Under the pieces are notes generated by a model. It had not been told where the DNA came from, did not search any database, and was given only the letters and a program-made list of their open reading frames with translations. Shown here piece after piece: positions 52,088-63,467 of a stretch of DNA of 64,000 nt (position 1 is its first letter; every line of letters starts with the position of its first letter). Origin of the DNA: Longimycelium tulufanense (lineage in GTDB: Bacteria; Actinomycetota; Actinomycetes; Mycobacteriales; Pseudonocardiaceae); contig NZ_BMMK01000003.1 of NCBI RefSeq assembly GCF_014645795.1, forward strand, positions 62,001-126,000. Direction: 5' to 3'. Made by a program: the position numbers and the translations under genes.

Positions 52088-52834
52088 CTACACCTGCGCT
52101 GGAAGCGGCATCTCATCCCAGGTCCGACCCTCCAGTTCCCGGCCGCCTGCCTTCGGGGTGCGACCGCCCCACTGCTTGAAGAAGAAGGGAACCTCATGGC
52201 GCAGGCAGAGGTCCCGCAAGCTGCGGATCCACTCCTCCCTGGCGGGGCGCGCCTTGGGTCCCGACTCGCCACCCGCAATGACCCAGTCGATGCCGTCAAC
52301 TCGCAAGTTCGGCAGTGGCCCTAGAAGGGGTTCGCAGGACAGGAACCGCACCGCAGCGGAAACCTGTCGGAGATCATCCACGCGGTCCAGCACGTCCTCG
52401 TTCTCCACGGACACGCCAATCCACACGTTGTCCGGCCACTCCAACCCGCCAGCCAACCGCCGTAACCGCCGGGCACGCTTGGTCAGAATCTGGTACGTGT
52501 GCTGCGGCGTCGCCTTCATCACGGCGAACACGCGCCGGATGAACTCGACAGGAACCTTGGCGTGGAACAGGTCGCTCATCGAGTTGACGAACACCAATCG
52601 CGGCGTGCGCCACCGGAAGGGCTCGGCCAACGAGGGCGCGTGTACGGTCACCCCGAACCCCGGTCCGCTCGTGCGATCGTCCCCATCGGTCTGGTACTTC
52701 TCCACACCCATGGCCTTCAGGCGCCGGGCCATGACAAGCGCATAGCAGTTGTCGCACCCCACCGACACCTTGTCGCACCCGGTGGTGGGGTTCCACGTGA
52801 CCTCGGTCCACTCGATACGAGATCGCGCACCCAC
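52088..52834 (-). CDS. DUF5131 (phage Gp37/Gp68) three-Cys-motif protein
   Basis: A protein of 248 residues starting at ATG 52834. The signature is near the N-terminus: IEWTEVTWNPTTGCDKVSVG followed by CDNCYA, giving three cysteines in a C-x7-C-x2-C arrangement that could hold a 4Fe-4S cluster as in radical-SAM-like enzymes. Later blocks are FVNSMSDLFH, TKRARRLRRL, IGVSVEN and FLSCEPLLGPL, all typical of the family. It is the partner expected for TcmP and is convergent with it. The biochemical role is unknown; association with phage and defence loci is established. Confidence 0.88.
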   Translation of the reverse strand: MGARSRIEWTEVTWNPTTGCDKVSVGCDNCYALVMARRLKAMGVEKYQTDGDDRTSGPGFGVTVHAPSLAEPFRWRTPRLVFVNSMSDLFHAKVPVEFIRRVFAVMKATPQHTYQILTKRARRLRRLAGGLEWPDNVWIGVSVENEDVLDRVDDLRQVSAAVRFLSCEPLLGPLPNLRVDGIDWVIAGGESGPKARPAREEWIRSLRDLCLRHEVPFFFKQWGGRTPKAGGRELEGRTWDEMPLPAQV

Positions 52835-52909
52835 GTTGTCACCACCCTTCCACGCCGACGATCACCGTAGAGGTTGCTCTTCAAGCCGCTCGGCGACCTC
52901 CCACAACCT

Positions 52910-53840
52910 AATAATCGGACACCCGTTCGACACACCGCGCTACCGGTGGGACGAGTGATCCCGGTGACGCTATGCCCGTCGTGATCGGTGACACGCAGCT
53001 GCGCACCGGGATGCGGCGGCTCCTTCCGCAGGATGAGCCGGGTGTCCTCGGGCCAGGCCGAGAGGTCCACCAGTTCCGTGACCTCGACCACCAAGGCCCT
53101 GTCGCATTCGCGGCCGTCGACGTCGTAGGCCGGGCTCCACGCCTGTGTCGGGACGAGCGCGAGCACGCGGGCGATGTCGAACTGGTGCAGATGCGACCCG
53201 ACCGAGAAGTGCATGTCCAACTCCGCGATGCGGGCGGTGAAGCCGTGGGTGGCCCCCGGCCGCGTCGGTAGCACCAGAATCGCCCGCCGCCCGTGGGCGT
53301 CGACGGCCCGCGCCTGTTCGGGCAGTTGCGCGAGTGCCTCCTCCAGCACGGTGACGTGGTCGGCGGTGGTGTTCGAGCCGGCGTTACCGGGGCGCAGCAG
53401 GGCAACCACCGGCTCCCCGGTACCGCCACCACCGTGATCCACAAAGGCCAGCAGCGGGTGGAACCCGGAGGTCTTCTTCCACGTCTTGGCCGCATCTTCC
53501 TTCTCGGAGTGTCTGATCACCACCGTGGCGTCGACATCCACCACGACCTAGTCGTGCTGGGTGGGTGGCCCAGCGTGCCGCCACACCCGCTCCCGCGCGG
53601 CCAGCGGGCAGCGCGGATCGCGGCCAGCACCTCATCACCGGCCCGGGCCAAATCGTCGATCACCCGTGACACCGTGGGGCCGGAGGCCATCCTGCCCGAA
53701 CACCTTCGGTTGGGCACGCAGCAACGCGATGTCGGCCGCACAGTCCCCACCCAGGGCGACCGCGAGAGCCAAATCCACCACCACCTTGGCAGCATCATGC
53801 ACCGCCTGTGCCCGCCGCCACGGCCGCAGCTGGAAGCCAA
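52910..53840 (-). mobile_element. IS1380-family transposase remnant, frameshifted
   Basis: The minus strand keeps DIALLRAQPKVFGQD, then in other frames the region of DDLARAGDEVLAAIRAARWP and VVDVDATVVIRHSEKEDAAK with FHPLLAFVDHGGGGTGEPVV, the DDE core order of IS1380 transposases. At least two frameshifts occur, near 53550 and 53690, and the C-terminus is lost after about 52915. No terminal repeats were identified. Confidence 0.7.
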
Positions 53841-54131
53841 GCGGTGGAAGGACCCGCTCGGGGTCGACGGGGTCTCGCAGCACTTGGTGCGGATCTACAG
53901 CCGGACCAGCGTGCATGGCCTGATCGTGTCTGCCAAGGGGTTCGCGGACACCGCCGTGGAGCAGTATCGGATCGCATTGGGACAGAAGGGCATTGTCCTG
54001 CGGAGCTGCGCGAGATCGTGCTGTTGCTGGAATGCCAGGGAGACTTTGCGGCCTGGCTCCGCACGAAGACGCGCGCCGCGGCTGTGGACCGCAACCCACT
54101 GTTCTTCCCTGAGCTGGACCAGGTTGCGTGA
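53808..54131 (+). pseudogene. restriction-endonuclease-like C-terminal fragment
   Basis: In two plus-strand frames, joined near 53998, the sequence reads SQHLVRIYSRTSVHGLIVSA then KGFADTAVEQYRIALGQKGI and ELREIVLLLECQGDFAAWLR, ending RNPLFFPELDQVA. This resembles the C-terminal half of Mrr-like restriction endonuclease domain proteins (strand with visible SAKG-F, then L-x-E-I-V-L-L-L-E). The N-terminus is replaced by the transposase remnant. Confidence 0.4.
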
Positions 54132-54209
54132 CGGCCGCGAGCGTCGCAAGCGGCAGGAGAGGACTCAACAGTTCACTCTATCGAATGATCCGCAACGGGA
54201 TCGCTCCCG

Positions 54210-55193
54210 TCATCGCGAGTAGCGCCGCCGCTGCGTCCAGGCGACGAAGCTATCTAGGTCGTCTTGGACCGTGGCGTAGAACTCCTCGCGTAGCGCGCTC
54301 AGCTGTGGGGTGGGTCCAGGGCTGGCCGCGCGGAGGAGCTCGGTGAGGGGGCAGGTCAGGAGCTGGGCCTGTACTCCGGTGTACACGGCGACGCCATCGA
54401 GGTGGAGGGCGTCGCCACGGTCCAGGAGCACGTAGCCCAGCAACTGCCGCAGCCACTGGTCAAGGTGGCTGGTCGGGTCCCTCGTGACCTTAACGTCGAC
54501 CACGGTGCAGCCGACCACGAGGTCGCCGACACCGAATCCGTGGCCGAACTCGGGCGCGACCACAACCCGCTCGCCAAGGGCACCGAGGGCATCGCGCCCA
54601 TGCCGCAGATAGCCATCCCAGGTGTGGGTAAGGGCATCGAGCAGCTGCACGTCGCCGCCCAGGCGACCCTGCTCGATGATTGCCAGGAACCAGGACCGTC
54701 GTTCCTCCACCGCGCACGTCTCACCCCACTTGTGGGCTAGGTCCCGCATCTCGACCAGGTCCAGGCACAGGGCGAGAGCGTTCCGCTGCGCCTCGTCGGT
54801 GGCGTTGTGCGGATTCCAGGCGCGGGACCAATGCTGCAGCGCGGGGTCGGCCGTGCCGCTGTCGGGAAGCGGGCCCACGCGGGCATGCTCGAACCCCACC
54901 GCGGTCAGCAGTGCCACGCACTGGTCGGCCGGGAGGTAGGACAGCAAGCTCCACGGCGCCGGCTGCCGGGCGAGGTCCAGCCCGATCCGCAGTTCCAGCG
55001 CGCACCCCAGATTGTCCCACCCACCCTCCAGCTCGGGCCCAGCCCACGATGGAGCGTTAAGTGATTGCCTCCAGGCATCCGTGACGCTGGTGCAGTGAGG
55101 CAGGTACGCGTCCAGGAACTGACTCAGTTTGCTCGAGGAATCCTTCGACTGGCGCTGGATCGACACAAGGCCACGGTCGACGAAGGGGACCAT
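54210..55193 (-). CDS. hypothetical protein with a possible PD-(D/E)XK nuclease core
   Basis: A complete frame of 327 residues from ATG 55193. The C-terminal half has GFGVGDLVVGCTVVDVKVTR followed by LDQWLRQLLGYVLLD. An acidic residue in a beta-strand, then D-V-K, then a Q-L-x-G-Y helix is the usual layout of PD-(D/E)XK nucleases such as Cas4-like proteins. The N-terminal half is helical (HCTSVTDAWRQSLNAPSW) and matches nothing I know. It stands between decayed genes, so it may be part of a lost defence or recombination unit. Confidence 0.55.
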   Translation of the reverse strand: MVPFVDRGLVSIQRQSKDSSSKLSQFLDAYLPHCTSVTDAWRQSLNAPSWAGPELEGGWDNLGCALELRIGLDLARQPAPWSLLSYLPADQCVALLTAVGFEHARVGPLPDSGTADPALQHWSRAWNPHNATDEAQRNALALCLDLVEMRDLAHKWGETCAVEERRSWFLAIIEQGRLGGDVQLLDALTHTWDGYLRHGRDALGALGERVVVAPEFGHGFGVGDLVVGCTVVDVKVTRDPTSHLDQWLRQLLGYVLLDRGDALHLDGVAVYTGVQAQLLTCPLTELLRAASPGPTPQLSALREEFYATVQDDLDSFVAWTQRRRYSR

Positions 55194-55539
55194 TTATGAC
55201 ATCCGCCAGCAGGAGGCACTCCATGCGGTCGTTCGTGGCGCCGAACCTGGGCGTCCCGCTGGCCCGGACAGCTCCGGGCATCGAGCAAGAGCCGAGCTGC
55301 GAGCATCATCCGGACGCGGCGCGCATCCCCTCGCGGCTCAACATCACAGGCAGCACGCATGGCGATGCGCCGAGTTCCTGGTGACGCGAACACCGCCATG
55401 CCCGCCCTCCGAGGCAGGGTTGGTGCCGGAGGCCACAAGCAGTGGGCACGGGGGTCGGGAACGTCACCTCCCACCGGCTGGCAGAGAAGGCGTGTCCGCC
55501 ATTGAGGCCAGGTTGCGAGAGCGAGGTGCCCAGCACGAC

Positions 55540-56385
55540 GTCCGGATGGACGTAACGTGTGGATGGGGTTTCCCCGCTGCCCGACGCGGGCGTGCACAAG
55601 CTGAAGGCCGATCGCTCCGGCCTCATCGAGCATCGACCACAGCTGACGGGACTCGAACGACAACAGGTCAATCGACCTGTCGTCGGCAGAGGAGCTGTAG
55701 TAACCGTAGGAGTAGTAGCCTGGCCGGTAGAGGGCAGACATCTCCGGCAGCACCCGCACGTGTGCGGCACGATACTGATCAACACGGTAGGCCGAACCCA
55801 GCGTGCTCCAGCTGAGCCCGGCACCGACCCACCCGTTGCGACCCGGCTTCACCAGCCGCGCCATCAGCCGCACGGGCGAGCCGCCGACGCCCTCCGCCAA
55901 CGTCAGCTCAACGGCCAAGGGAACCGCACCCGCTCCACCCCCGAACCAGCCGAACCAGAGGCCAGCACCGAGCCCAAGGACTCTTCCCAGGTCAGTGGCC
56001 GCCGTGACCGTTTCGGTGTACCGCGTGGCTGGTCAGAGACCGCCACCACCAGCGCCGCGACGTGCTTACAGTTGAACCCCACCGGGCAGCTGCAGTCCCC
56101 CTCCTCGAACACCAGGGACTCGTCATCGTCACGCACGAAGTACACGGTCACCGAATAGACGGCACCCCGGCCGACCACCTCCCCCTGCAATGCGGTCTCC
56201 GCGCCGTCCCACCGAGACCGGACGACACGGCCCTGCCGCACATACTGAACGCCCCGGTCGTAGAAAGTGGCACGGACGGCTTCCTCGACACTGGCCAGAT
56301 CAATACCGCAGGGAAGCGCAAGTGGCATAGCGGCGAGGATATCGGCCCCGGCGATCGTCGGGCGGGAGGCATCCACCCACATCAA
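55540..56385 (-). pseudogene. SWIM zinc finger/SNF2-type helicase, N-terminal part, frameshifted
   Basis: From ATG 56385 the frame shows a SWIM zinc finger, GDCSCPVGFNCKHVAALVVA (C-x-C...C-x-H). After a frameshift near 55915 it continues with VELTLAEGVGGSPVRLMARL, GAGLSWSTLG and RSIDLLSFESRQLWSMLDEA, matching the linker region of bacterial SWIM-containing SNF2 helicases. Sense ends near 55540; the ATPase core is missing. The 340 bases down to 55194 hold nothing recognisable. Confidence 0.65.
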
Positions 56386-56516
56386 GGTGCAAGAAACCCT
56401 ACCGTCCAGCAGCCCGCAGGACGTACCACGCCACCATCACGCCGGGCCCTCGACTCATCCCCACAAAGCAACTGGCGCGTGAACTGGACATGAAGCCATG
56501 GCCTGGCCACGACCCG

Positions 56517-56813
56517 TCATGTCACCACCCGATCAACGACAGGGCTGGAATCCGGCTCCCACCAGCGGAAGGGGGGCCAGACCTGGTAGGGGCTGCCGGG
56601 TTCACCGAACATCACCCGAGTGAAATGGGGTAGCCAGATGAGGCGGAAGTCGAAGTCCTCAGCGAACAGGGCTTCCTCCACCGCCTCCCAGTCATCTTCG
56701 GCATCACCGTGGTCAGGGAGAAAGGCCGCTGTCTCCGGGTCACCCTCGATCATGTCCCGGGCGATATCGACCTCGGTGTCCTGAGCATGTTCGAGGATGA
56801 CCCACAGGGCCAC
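56517..56813 (-). CDS. hypothetical acidic protein
   Basis: A 98-residue frame from GTG 56813. It is strongly acidic (DPETAAFLPDHGDAEDDWEA then VEEALFAEDFDF) with an aromatic C-terminal part (QVWPPFRWWEPDSS). No motif is known. It begins where the glycosyltransferase remnant loses sense, so it may be a real small gene or part of a rearranged one. Confidence 0.45.
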   Translation of the reverse strand: MALWVILEHAQDTEVDIARDMIEGDPETAAFLPDHGDAEDDWEAVEEALFAEDFDFRLIWLPHFTRVMFGEPGSPYQVWPPFRWWEPDSSPVVDRVVT

Positions 56814-57414
56814 GCGTCAGCCATGCACCGCGGGTAGGGCACTTCCCCTTGCTCGATCTTGCGGCCGATCTCGGCGAACACCTCCCCCGCAGGAAATCGC
56901 CCAGCAGGACGCCCACGCCCAGGCAGGCGAGCGTGGCGGTGACCCGACCGAGGAAGGCGGTCAGCGCTGCGGGCTCTGCATCGGCGGTGGCGAAGGCGAC
57001 GTCCGCCACGGAGTAGTGCTCGTTCTCCGCGGAGATGGGCAGGAACCGGACGGCGGGCCACCACCACCGGGCCAATCGGTGACCGAAATGCGTCAGCGAC
57101 TCGTCATAGACCACGACGTCGGGCCGGTCGTCGGCCAATGCGTCCTCAGCAGCGGCCACGATCCGCGCCAGGTCCTCCAGGAAGGTGACGATGCCCTCGC
57201 CGAGGAGCGCGCCGAACGCACCCTGCCGGTTCTTCTCGGTCGTCCCCGGCTCGTAGCGCACCACCTCCGCGCCGGCTTGCCGCACAGCATCGGCCACGTC
57301 GCCCGCGGTCACGTAGGTAGCCCGGTGGCCGCAGCGCACCAGTTCGGCCACGACGGCGAAAATGGGGAACACGTGCCCCCGGTCATCAGTGTTGAGAAAT
57401 AGGACGTGGCTCAC
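56740..57414 (-). pseudogene. macrolide-type glycosyltransferase, N-terminal half
   Basis: GTG 57414 starts a GT1-family protein: MSHVLFLNTDDRGHVFPIFA, VVAELVRCGHRATYVTAGDV, then PDVVVYDESLTHFGHRLARW as in the acceptor-binding domain of OleD/MGT-type enzymes. Sense is lost near 56900, and the UDP-sugar-binding C-terminal domain is absent. In full form such enzymes inactivate macrolides or decorate polyketides. The start overlaps the stop of the preceding coding stretch (GTGA). Confidence 0.6.
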
Positions 57415-57680
57415 CGCGGCGCACCCCCACGGGCCGCCGCGGGCGCGGGCCGGGGGTCGGGCACGGGCCACCACTCCCCACCCATCTGGGCGTAGCCCCA
57501 CCGAGGCCCGTCGCGCACCGCGGCGGCGAACCGCTCGACGTGCTCGGCAGCCTTGCCCAGCCCCAGGTTGGCCCGCACCGTCTGCTCCGCGCTGCGGAGC
57601 TTGTCCAGTGCGCGTCCAAGCTGCTTGGGGTTCTTTGGTTCGACAGCTCGACGCCGGGGCGCGCGTCCGGTGCCGCCTTC
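57411..57680 (-). pseudogene. coding-like stretch without a start
   Basis: The frame ending at TGA 57411-57413 encodes NPKQLGRALDKLRSAEQTVR, LGLGKAAEHVERFAAAVRDG and GYAQMGGEWWPVPDPRPAPA, clearly protein-like and coupled to the glycosyltransferase start. Upstream it meets a stop inside the end of the PH-domain gene, and no ATG, GTG or TTG precedes the conserved part. It is probably the C-terminus of a gene that lost its start. Confidence 0.4.
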
Positions 57681-58548
57681 AGCCGTCGAGTCGTCGCTTG
57701 ATCAGGTCGACCGCACTCGGGGCGTCGTCCGCCCACAGCGCAACCGCGGTGACCTCCCAAACTCCGTGCTTGCCCAGGTGCATGCGGTGGGGCTCGCGGA
57801 GCTGGACCAAGACGTTGGTCTCCTTCTCTATCTCCGCGACCAGCACGCCGTCCACCACCTCGACGGAGCGTTTTACCTGCCACCGCTTCCTGGTGAACCG
57901 CACGGATTGGATTTTCGCTGCCGGCACAGAATAGTTGTGGAAAGCGGACCATCGCACCCGTAATGTGCGCGGGTCAATCGTGTGAGGGTATTTGTAGAGG
58001 GTTGCGATGAAAGCGAGGTACCAGATTATGCCGAGGATTCCGAGGATCAACAGCACGAGTCGGACAGTCGGCCACGGCAGCAGGAGCTCGACCAGGACGG
58101 CTTCGATGGGGAAGATGAAGAAGAAAACCCAGAACATGGGGCGCAGCTGCTTGCTGTAGTGGATCGCGGCCCCGTCATGTGAGACGTCCTGCTGGCCGTG
58201 GAGGACGAACCAGATCGCCCGCCACATGATCAGGTCGTGCCGGATGATCCGAGCGCCCCAAGGTGGCAGGACTTGGTCCAGCGAGTCCAGAACGGCCTGG
58301 AACAGCGTCTGGCCGCGAGCCCTGGCCCGCTTGACCGCGCGGCGCATGGCCAGCAGCTCGGCAATCACCACCAAGGCGATCGTGGCCTCGAGGATGACGA
58401 CAACCATGACGCCGTCGCTGAGGCTGATCACCCCACCGAAGATCAGGACCAGCTCGACAAGCAGCACAGCCGGGAGAATCCAGCGGGTGTACCGGCTGAG
58501 CTTCGTCAAGCGCGTCGGCTCGGTTTCCGCGGATTCCCCCGTCGCCAC
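57679..58548 (-). CDS. bacterial PH-domain membrane protein
   Basis: A protein of 289 residues from ATG 58548. Hydrophobic segments at about 25-70 (WILPAVLLVELVLIFGGVIS onward) and 140-195 (FWVFFFIFPIEAVLVELLLP, LVLLILGILGIIWYLAFIAT) make four or so membrane helices. The C-terminal part (WSAFHNYSVPAAKIQSVRFT, RSVEVVDGVLVAEI) resembles bacterial PH-like domains. The role is unknown; such proteins sit in the envelope. Confidence 0.6.
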   Translation of the reverse strand: MATGESAETEPTRLTKLSRYTRWILPAVLLVELVLIFGGVISLSDGVMVVVILEATIALVVIAELLAMRRAVKRARARGQTLFQAVLDSLDQVLPPWGARIIRHDLIMWRAIWFVLHGQQDVSHDGAAIHYSKQLRPMFWVFFFIFPIEAVLVELLLPWPTVRLVLLILGILGIIWYLAFIATLYKYPHTIDPRTLRVRWSAFHNYSVPAAKIQSVRFTRKRWQVKRSVEVVDGVLVAEIEKETNVLVQLREPHRMHLGKHGVWEVTAVALWADDAPSAVDLIKRRLDG

Positions 58549-58792
58549 GACATCCCTCCCACACCCTGATCATAACCCAGAAGTGGGCACCGGTGACGGC
58601 GCGTGCACATCCCGGTCTTTGGGTCATCAGGAGTGGATTTCCATGATCGACAACGCGCTCTTTCCCCTTCACCTGCTCTGGTCGCCGCGCTGCTCGACCG
58701 AGGCGTGGTGTCTGGTCAACCTCGTGTCTGTTCGCATATCTCATGCGCCGGCTCCGTGCGCACGTCGGCCACCAACCACTCACAGGTCCTGT

Positions 58793-59554
58793 CTACCGTC
58801 CCCCGGCGAGGTCGATGAATGAGCCGGTGACATAGGAGGCCCGCTCTGAAAGGAGCCAGACGATCGCTTGCGCGACCTCCTGGGGTTGGCCGCCGCGGCG
58901 CATGGGCAGGCCCGCGGCGAGGCGGGCGACGCGTTGCGGGTCACCGCCGCTGGCATGGATGTCCGTGTAGATGAACCCGGGGCGGACCGCATTGACACGG
59001 ATACCTTCAGCAGCGACCTCGAGGGCCAGCCCCCTGGTGAAGGTGTCCACGGCCCCCTTCGACGCCGCGTAGTCCACGTACTCCCCAGGCGACCCGAGTC
59101 GGGACGCCGCCGACGAGACGTTCACGATCGCCCCGCCACGGCCGCCGTGGGCGGTGGACATCCGCAGCACTGCCTGCTTCGCACACAGGAAGTAGCCGGC
59201 GACGTTCGTGGTCAAGATCCGATGCAGGCGCTCCTCGTCAAGCTGGTCCACCCGGCATTGCGGGCCGAGGATGCCAACGTTGTTCACCAGCCCTGCCAAG
59301 GTCCCCAGCTCGGTATCGACGGCACGGAACAGCTTGTCGATCTCGCTCGACCGGCTCGTGTCAGCCTGTACCGCGATGGCCTGGCCACCGTTGTTTTCGA
59401 TGTCGGTAACCACCGCCTCGGCCGCCGCCGCGTCGTTGAGGTAGTTAACGCAGATCCGGTAACCCTGGGTGGCGGCGAGCCGCGCGGTCGCCGCCCCGAT
59501 GCCCCGACTCGCCCCAGTGATGATCAGAGCACCCGTCACCTCAGATGTCTCCAT
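58793..59554 (-). CDS. short-chain dehydrogenase/reductase
   Basis: A classical SDR of 253 residues: ITGASRGIGAATARLAATQG (NAD(P) binding), LVNNVGILG, the serine in IVNVSSAASRLGSPG and the catalytic YVDYAASKGAVDTF, then PGFIYTDIHAS. It is closest to glucose-1-dehydrogenase or 3-oxoacyl reductase-like SDRs. It lies between an IS630 remnant and the PH-domain gene with no obvious operon partner. Confidence 0.85.
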   Translation of the reverse strand: METSEVTGALIITGASRGIGAATARLAATQGYRICVNYLNDAAAAEAVVTDIENNGGQAIAVQADTSRSSEIDKLFRAVDTELGTLAGLVNNVGILGPQCRVDQLDEERLHRILTTNVAGYFLCAKQAVLRMSTAHGGRGGAIVNVSSAASRLGSPGEYVDYAASKGAVDTFTRGLALEVAAEGIRVNAVRPGFIYTDIHASGGDPQRVARLAAGLPMRRGGQPQEVAQAIVWLLSERASYVTGSFIDLAGGR

Positions 59555-59674
59555 TCGTCTGGTCGATAAGGTGGTCCGACCACCGACACTTCAGACAGCC
59601 GCAAGCAGCCCGAACGGCAACCTTGCTGAAGAATGCCCGACCGCCGCCTGGTGTGTTCGTGAACAGAGGCGCGA

Positions 59675-60085
59675 CTACTGAGGTTTCAGGCGTGATGTCG
59701 TCAGGATGAGTCCGGTTGCGGTGAGGCATCCGTCGAGGATGTCGCTGCGGTACTGGAGTTGACGGAGGCCGTGGCGCAGGACGCGCAACAGATGCTCGGG
59801 GGTGGTGAAGGCGGTGTTGGCCTGGCTGCTGCGGCGCACCAACGACCAGATGCCCTCGACGGGGTTGAGGTCGGGTGCGTAGGTCGGCAAGGTGGTAGGA
59901 GGTGATCCAGTCCTGGGCGTCGATGAAGGCCCTCATCCGGGCATCCCGATGGACGTTGAGGTTGTCCCAGACCACACGAGCGCCCCACCGAGCTGGTGGT
60001 GGGCCGCGATGAGCAGGTCGCGGTAGTCGGTCCAGGTGAGGCTGCGGCGTCGGGCTTGCTTGTGGTTCCCGTCCCGTCGCCCCTG
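59675..60085 (-). mobile_element. IS630-family transposase C-terminal remnant
   Basis: The minus strand keeps VVWDNLNVHRDARMRAFIDA and, one frame over, LPTYAPDLNPVEGIWSLVRR, the second and third catalytic blocks (D-N and D-L-N-P-V-E-x-x-W) of IS630 transposases, ending at the stop at 59675. The N-terminal DNA-binding part is gone. It abuts the 3' end of the rifampin monooxygenase gene without damaging it. Confidence 0.75.
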
Positions 60086-60090
60086 CAAAC

Positions 60091-62162
<2,072 letters not shown>

Positions 62163-62354
62163 CTAGCACTTGTTGCACGACGTCTTCCTTTTCTTTGTCT
62201 TCCTACCACTGCCGTGACGCGATCGATGGCGAAACTCAAGATAGCGCCAGATATGGGGATGTTTGAAGAGGGATCGTATCGCAATACTCAGTATCACTGA
62301 GATTCCAGCGAATGCAAGCGTCGCGGGTGGGAGATGGGCAATAATGCTCCACAC
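62163..62354 (-). CDS. small membrane protein with a basic tail
   Basis: GTG 62354 follows CAGGAGACAGCC, a good ribosome site. The 63-residue product has a helix (LPPATLAFAGISVILSIAIR) and a strongly basic tail (RHRSRHGSGRKTKKRKTSC). It is divergent from the HTH gene at 62617, with two palindromes between them. Small TM proteins paired with HTH regulators occur on actinomycete integrative elements; the function is unknown. Confidence 0.5.
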   Translation of the reverse strand: MWSIIAHLPPATLAFAGISVILSIAIRSLFKHPHIWRYLEFRHRSRHGSGRKTKKRKTSCNKC

Positions 62355-62469
62355 GGCTGTCTCCTGACGGTTCAGTTCCGCACCTCGCCAAGCCTCCCGA
62401 CCCCACGTGCCGCTCGACAACCGTCTGCGGCCCACTTGCGTACTGTCCCGGACTCCGGTTTTCCTACGT

Positions 62470-62586
62470 CAAGGCTAACTTGACCAGGTCTGATAAAGGC
62501 ACACAGGTAGTAGCAACGAAGGTGTGGATCACCGGACGATCGGCTGTCAAGGTAACCCAGAATCAGGTCGTCAAGACTAGCTTGAC
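62470..62586. promoter_or_regulatory. paired palindromic operators exactly 100 bp apart
   Basis: GTCAAGGCTAACTTGAC (62470-62486) and GTCAAGACTAGCTTGAC (62570-62586) are perfect 6-5-6 inverted repeats with the same arms, GTCAAG and CTTGAC. A half-site GTCAAG lies at about 62546. They sit between the divergent small membrane gene and the HTH gene, so they are probably that regulator's binding sites. Confidence 0.65.
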
Positions 62587-62616
62587 AGAGGGATTGGGTA
62601 ACCGGATCATTGCTCC

Positions 62617-63150
62617 GTGAGCAGGACGTACCGGAACACGCTTCGCGCCCATGCGGAGTCGCTGGCCTCGCTGGGACGCGCATACGGGGACCTGGCCAGG
62701 CGTCATCGCGTTGTTGCAGATGCAGTGGCACGCGGGAAGAGGCAAGTCACCGCGGACAGTGAGTTCAGCGAATGGATCTTTCGGGCTTGTGAGTTCATGG
62801 CGGCGGCTGAGCGCTTGCTGGCCCTAGAGGTCGAACTTGCCCGCAGCTTCGGAGTCACATGGGAAGACATAGCTGATGCACTCGGCATTAGCCGACAGGC
62901 CGCGTGGGAGCGCTTCGCGAAGCAGTCTCGATGGAACAAGACCAGACGCCTGTCGCAGGCTGGTCAGGCTCGCCGAGCCGCATGGATCCGAGACCTCCGC
63001 AAGAGCATCGGCGACGACGCCGACCAACTCCTGGCTTTCCAACAATGGCGTGAACAAGAACGTGACGCATCGTCGCCCCAAGACTATTCACATTATCGTC
63101 GGCAAACCACACATCCGCCTCGTGAACCCGGGGTTCCCGATGCTACCTGA
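62617..63150 (+). CDS. HTH-domain protein of an integrative element
   Basis: A protein of 177 residues from GTG 62617. The N-terminal two thirds is helical (SEWIFRACEFMAAAERLLAL), followed by a helix-turn-helix, VTWEDIADALGISRQAAWER, and the conserved FAKQSRW after it. Actinomycete proteins of this type often read GVSWEEIGRALGVSRQAAHERF. The tail after residue 150 is proline- and arginine-rich and poorly conserved-looking. It likely binds the paired palindromes upstream. Confidence 0.7.
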   Translation: MSRTYRNTLRAHAESLASLGRAYGDLARRHRVVADAVARGKRQVTADSEFSEWIFRACEFMAAAERLLALEVELARSFGVTWEDIADALGISRQAAWERFAKQSRWNKTRRLSQAGQARRAAWIRDLRKSIGDDADQLLAFQQWREQERDASSPQDYSHYRRQTTHPPREPGVPDAT

Positions 63151-63312
63151 CCGCCCGTGCCGTCGTGTAAGGCGGCCGCAGCGTTGGGTCGCGGCTGCCC
63201 TATTGATGCTCGGTCCTGCAGTTTCAGCAACGCCAGCGCTTCGCGGATGGCGTGCACGAGATCGTCATCCGTCAACGAAGTTCGACCTCTGAGGCCCAAT
63301 GGAGCACAAGCT

Positions 63313-63372
63313 GACCCCATTCACACGGGGTCAGACCGCCTGCTCCAGTTTTGCTCCAGTTGACCATCCAAC
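63313..63372 (-). pseudogene. integrase tail-like fragment (copy 3) with hairpin
   Basis: The minus strand encodes QLEQNWSRRSDPV and a stop, matching the Q-x-E-Q-x-W-S tails at the two attachment remnants. It overlaps a hairpin, TGACCCC with GGGGTCA (63312-63333). It lies on the 3' side of the intact tRNA and implies a further insertion event whose other attachment copy is not visible. Confidence 0.35.
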
Positions 63373-63413
63373 AAGATCAACAAATGGTCGGAGTAGATGA
63401 TCACCCGAGATCA

Positions 63414-63456
63414 AGAAAAACCCGCTGACCTGCGGCAATACGCCAGTCAACGGGTT
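63414..63456 (-). terminator. rho-independent terminator of tRNA-Ala
   Basis: Read on the minus strand, AACCCGTTGAC pairs with GTCAGCGGGTT across a 16-base loop, followed by TTTTTCTT. The stem and U-run, 12 bases after the tRNA 3' end, make a convincing terminator. Confidence 0.8.
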
Positions 63457-63467
63457 CTTGGTGGGAG

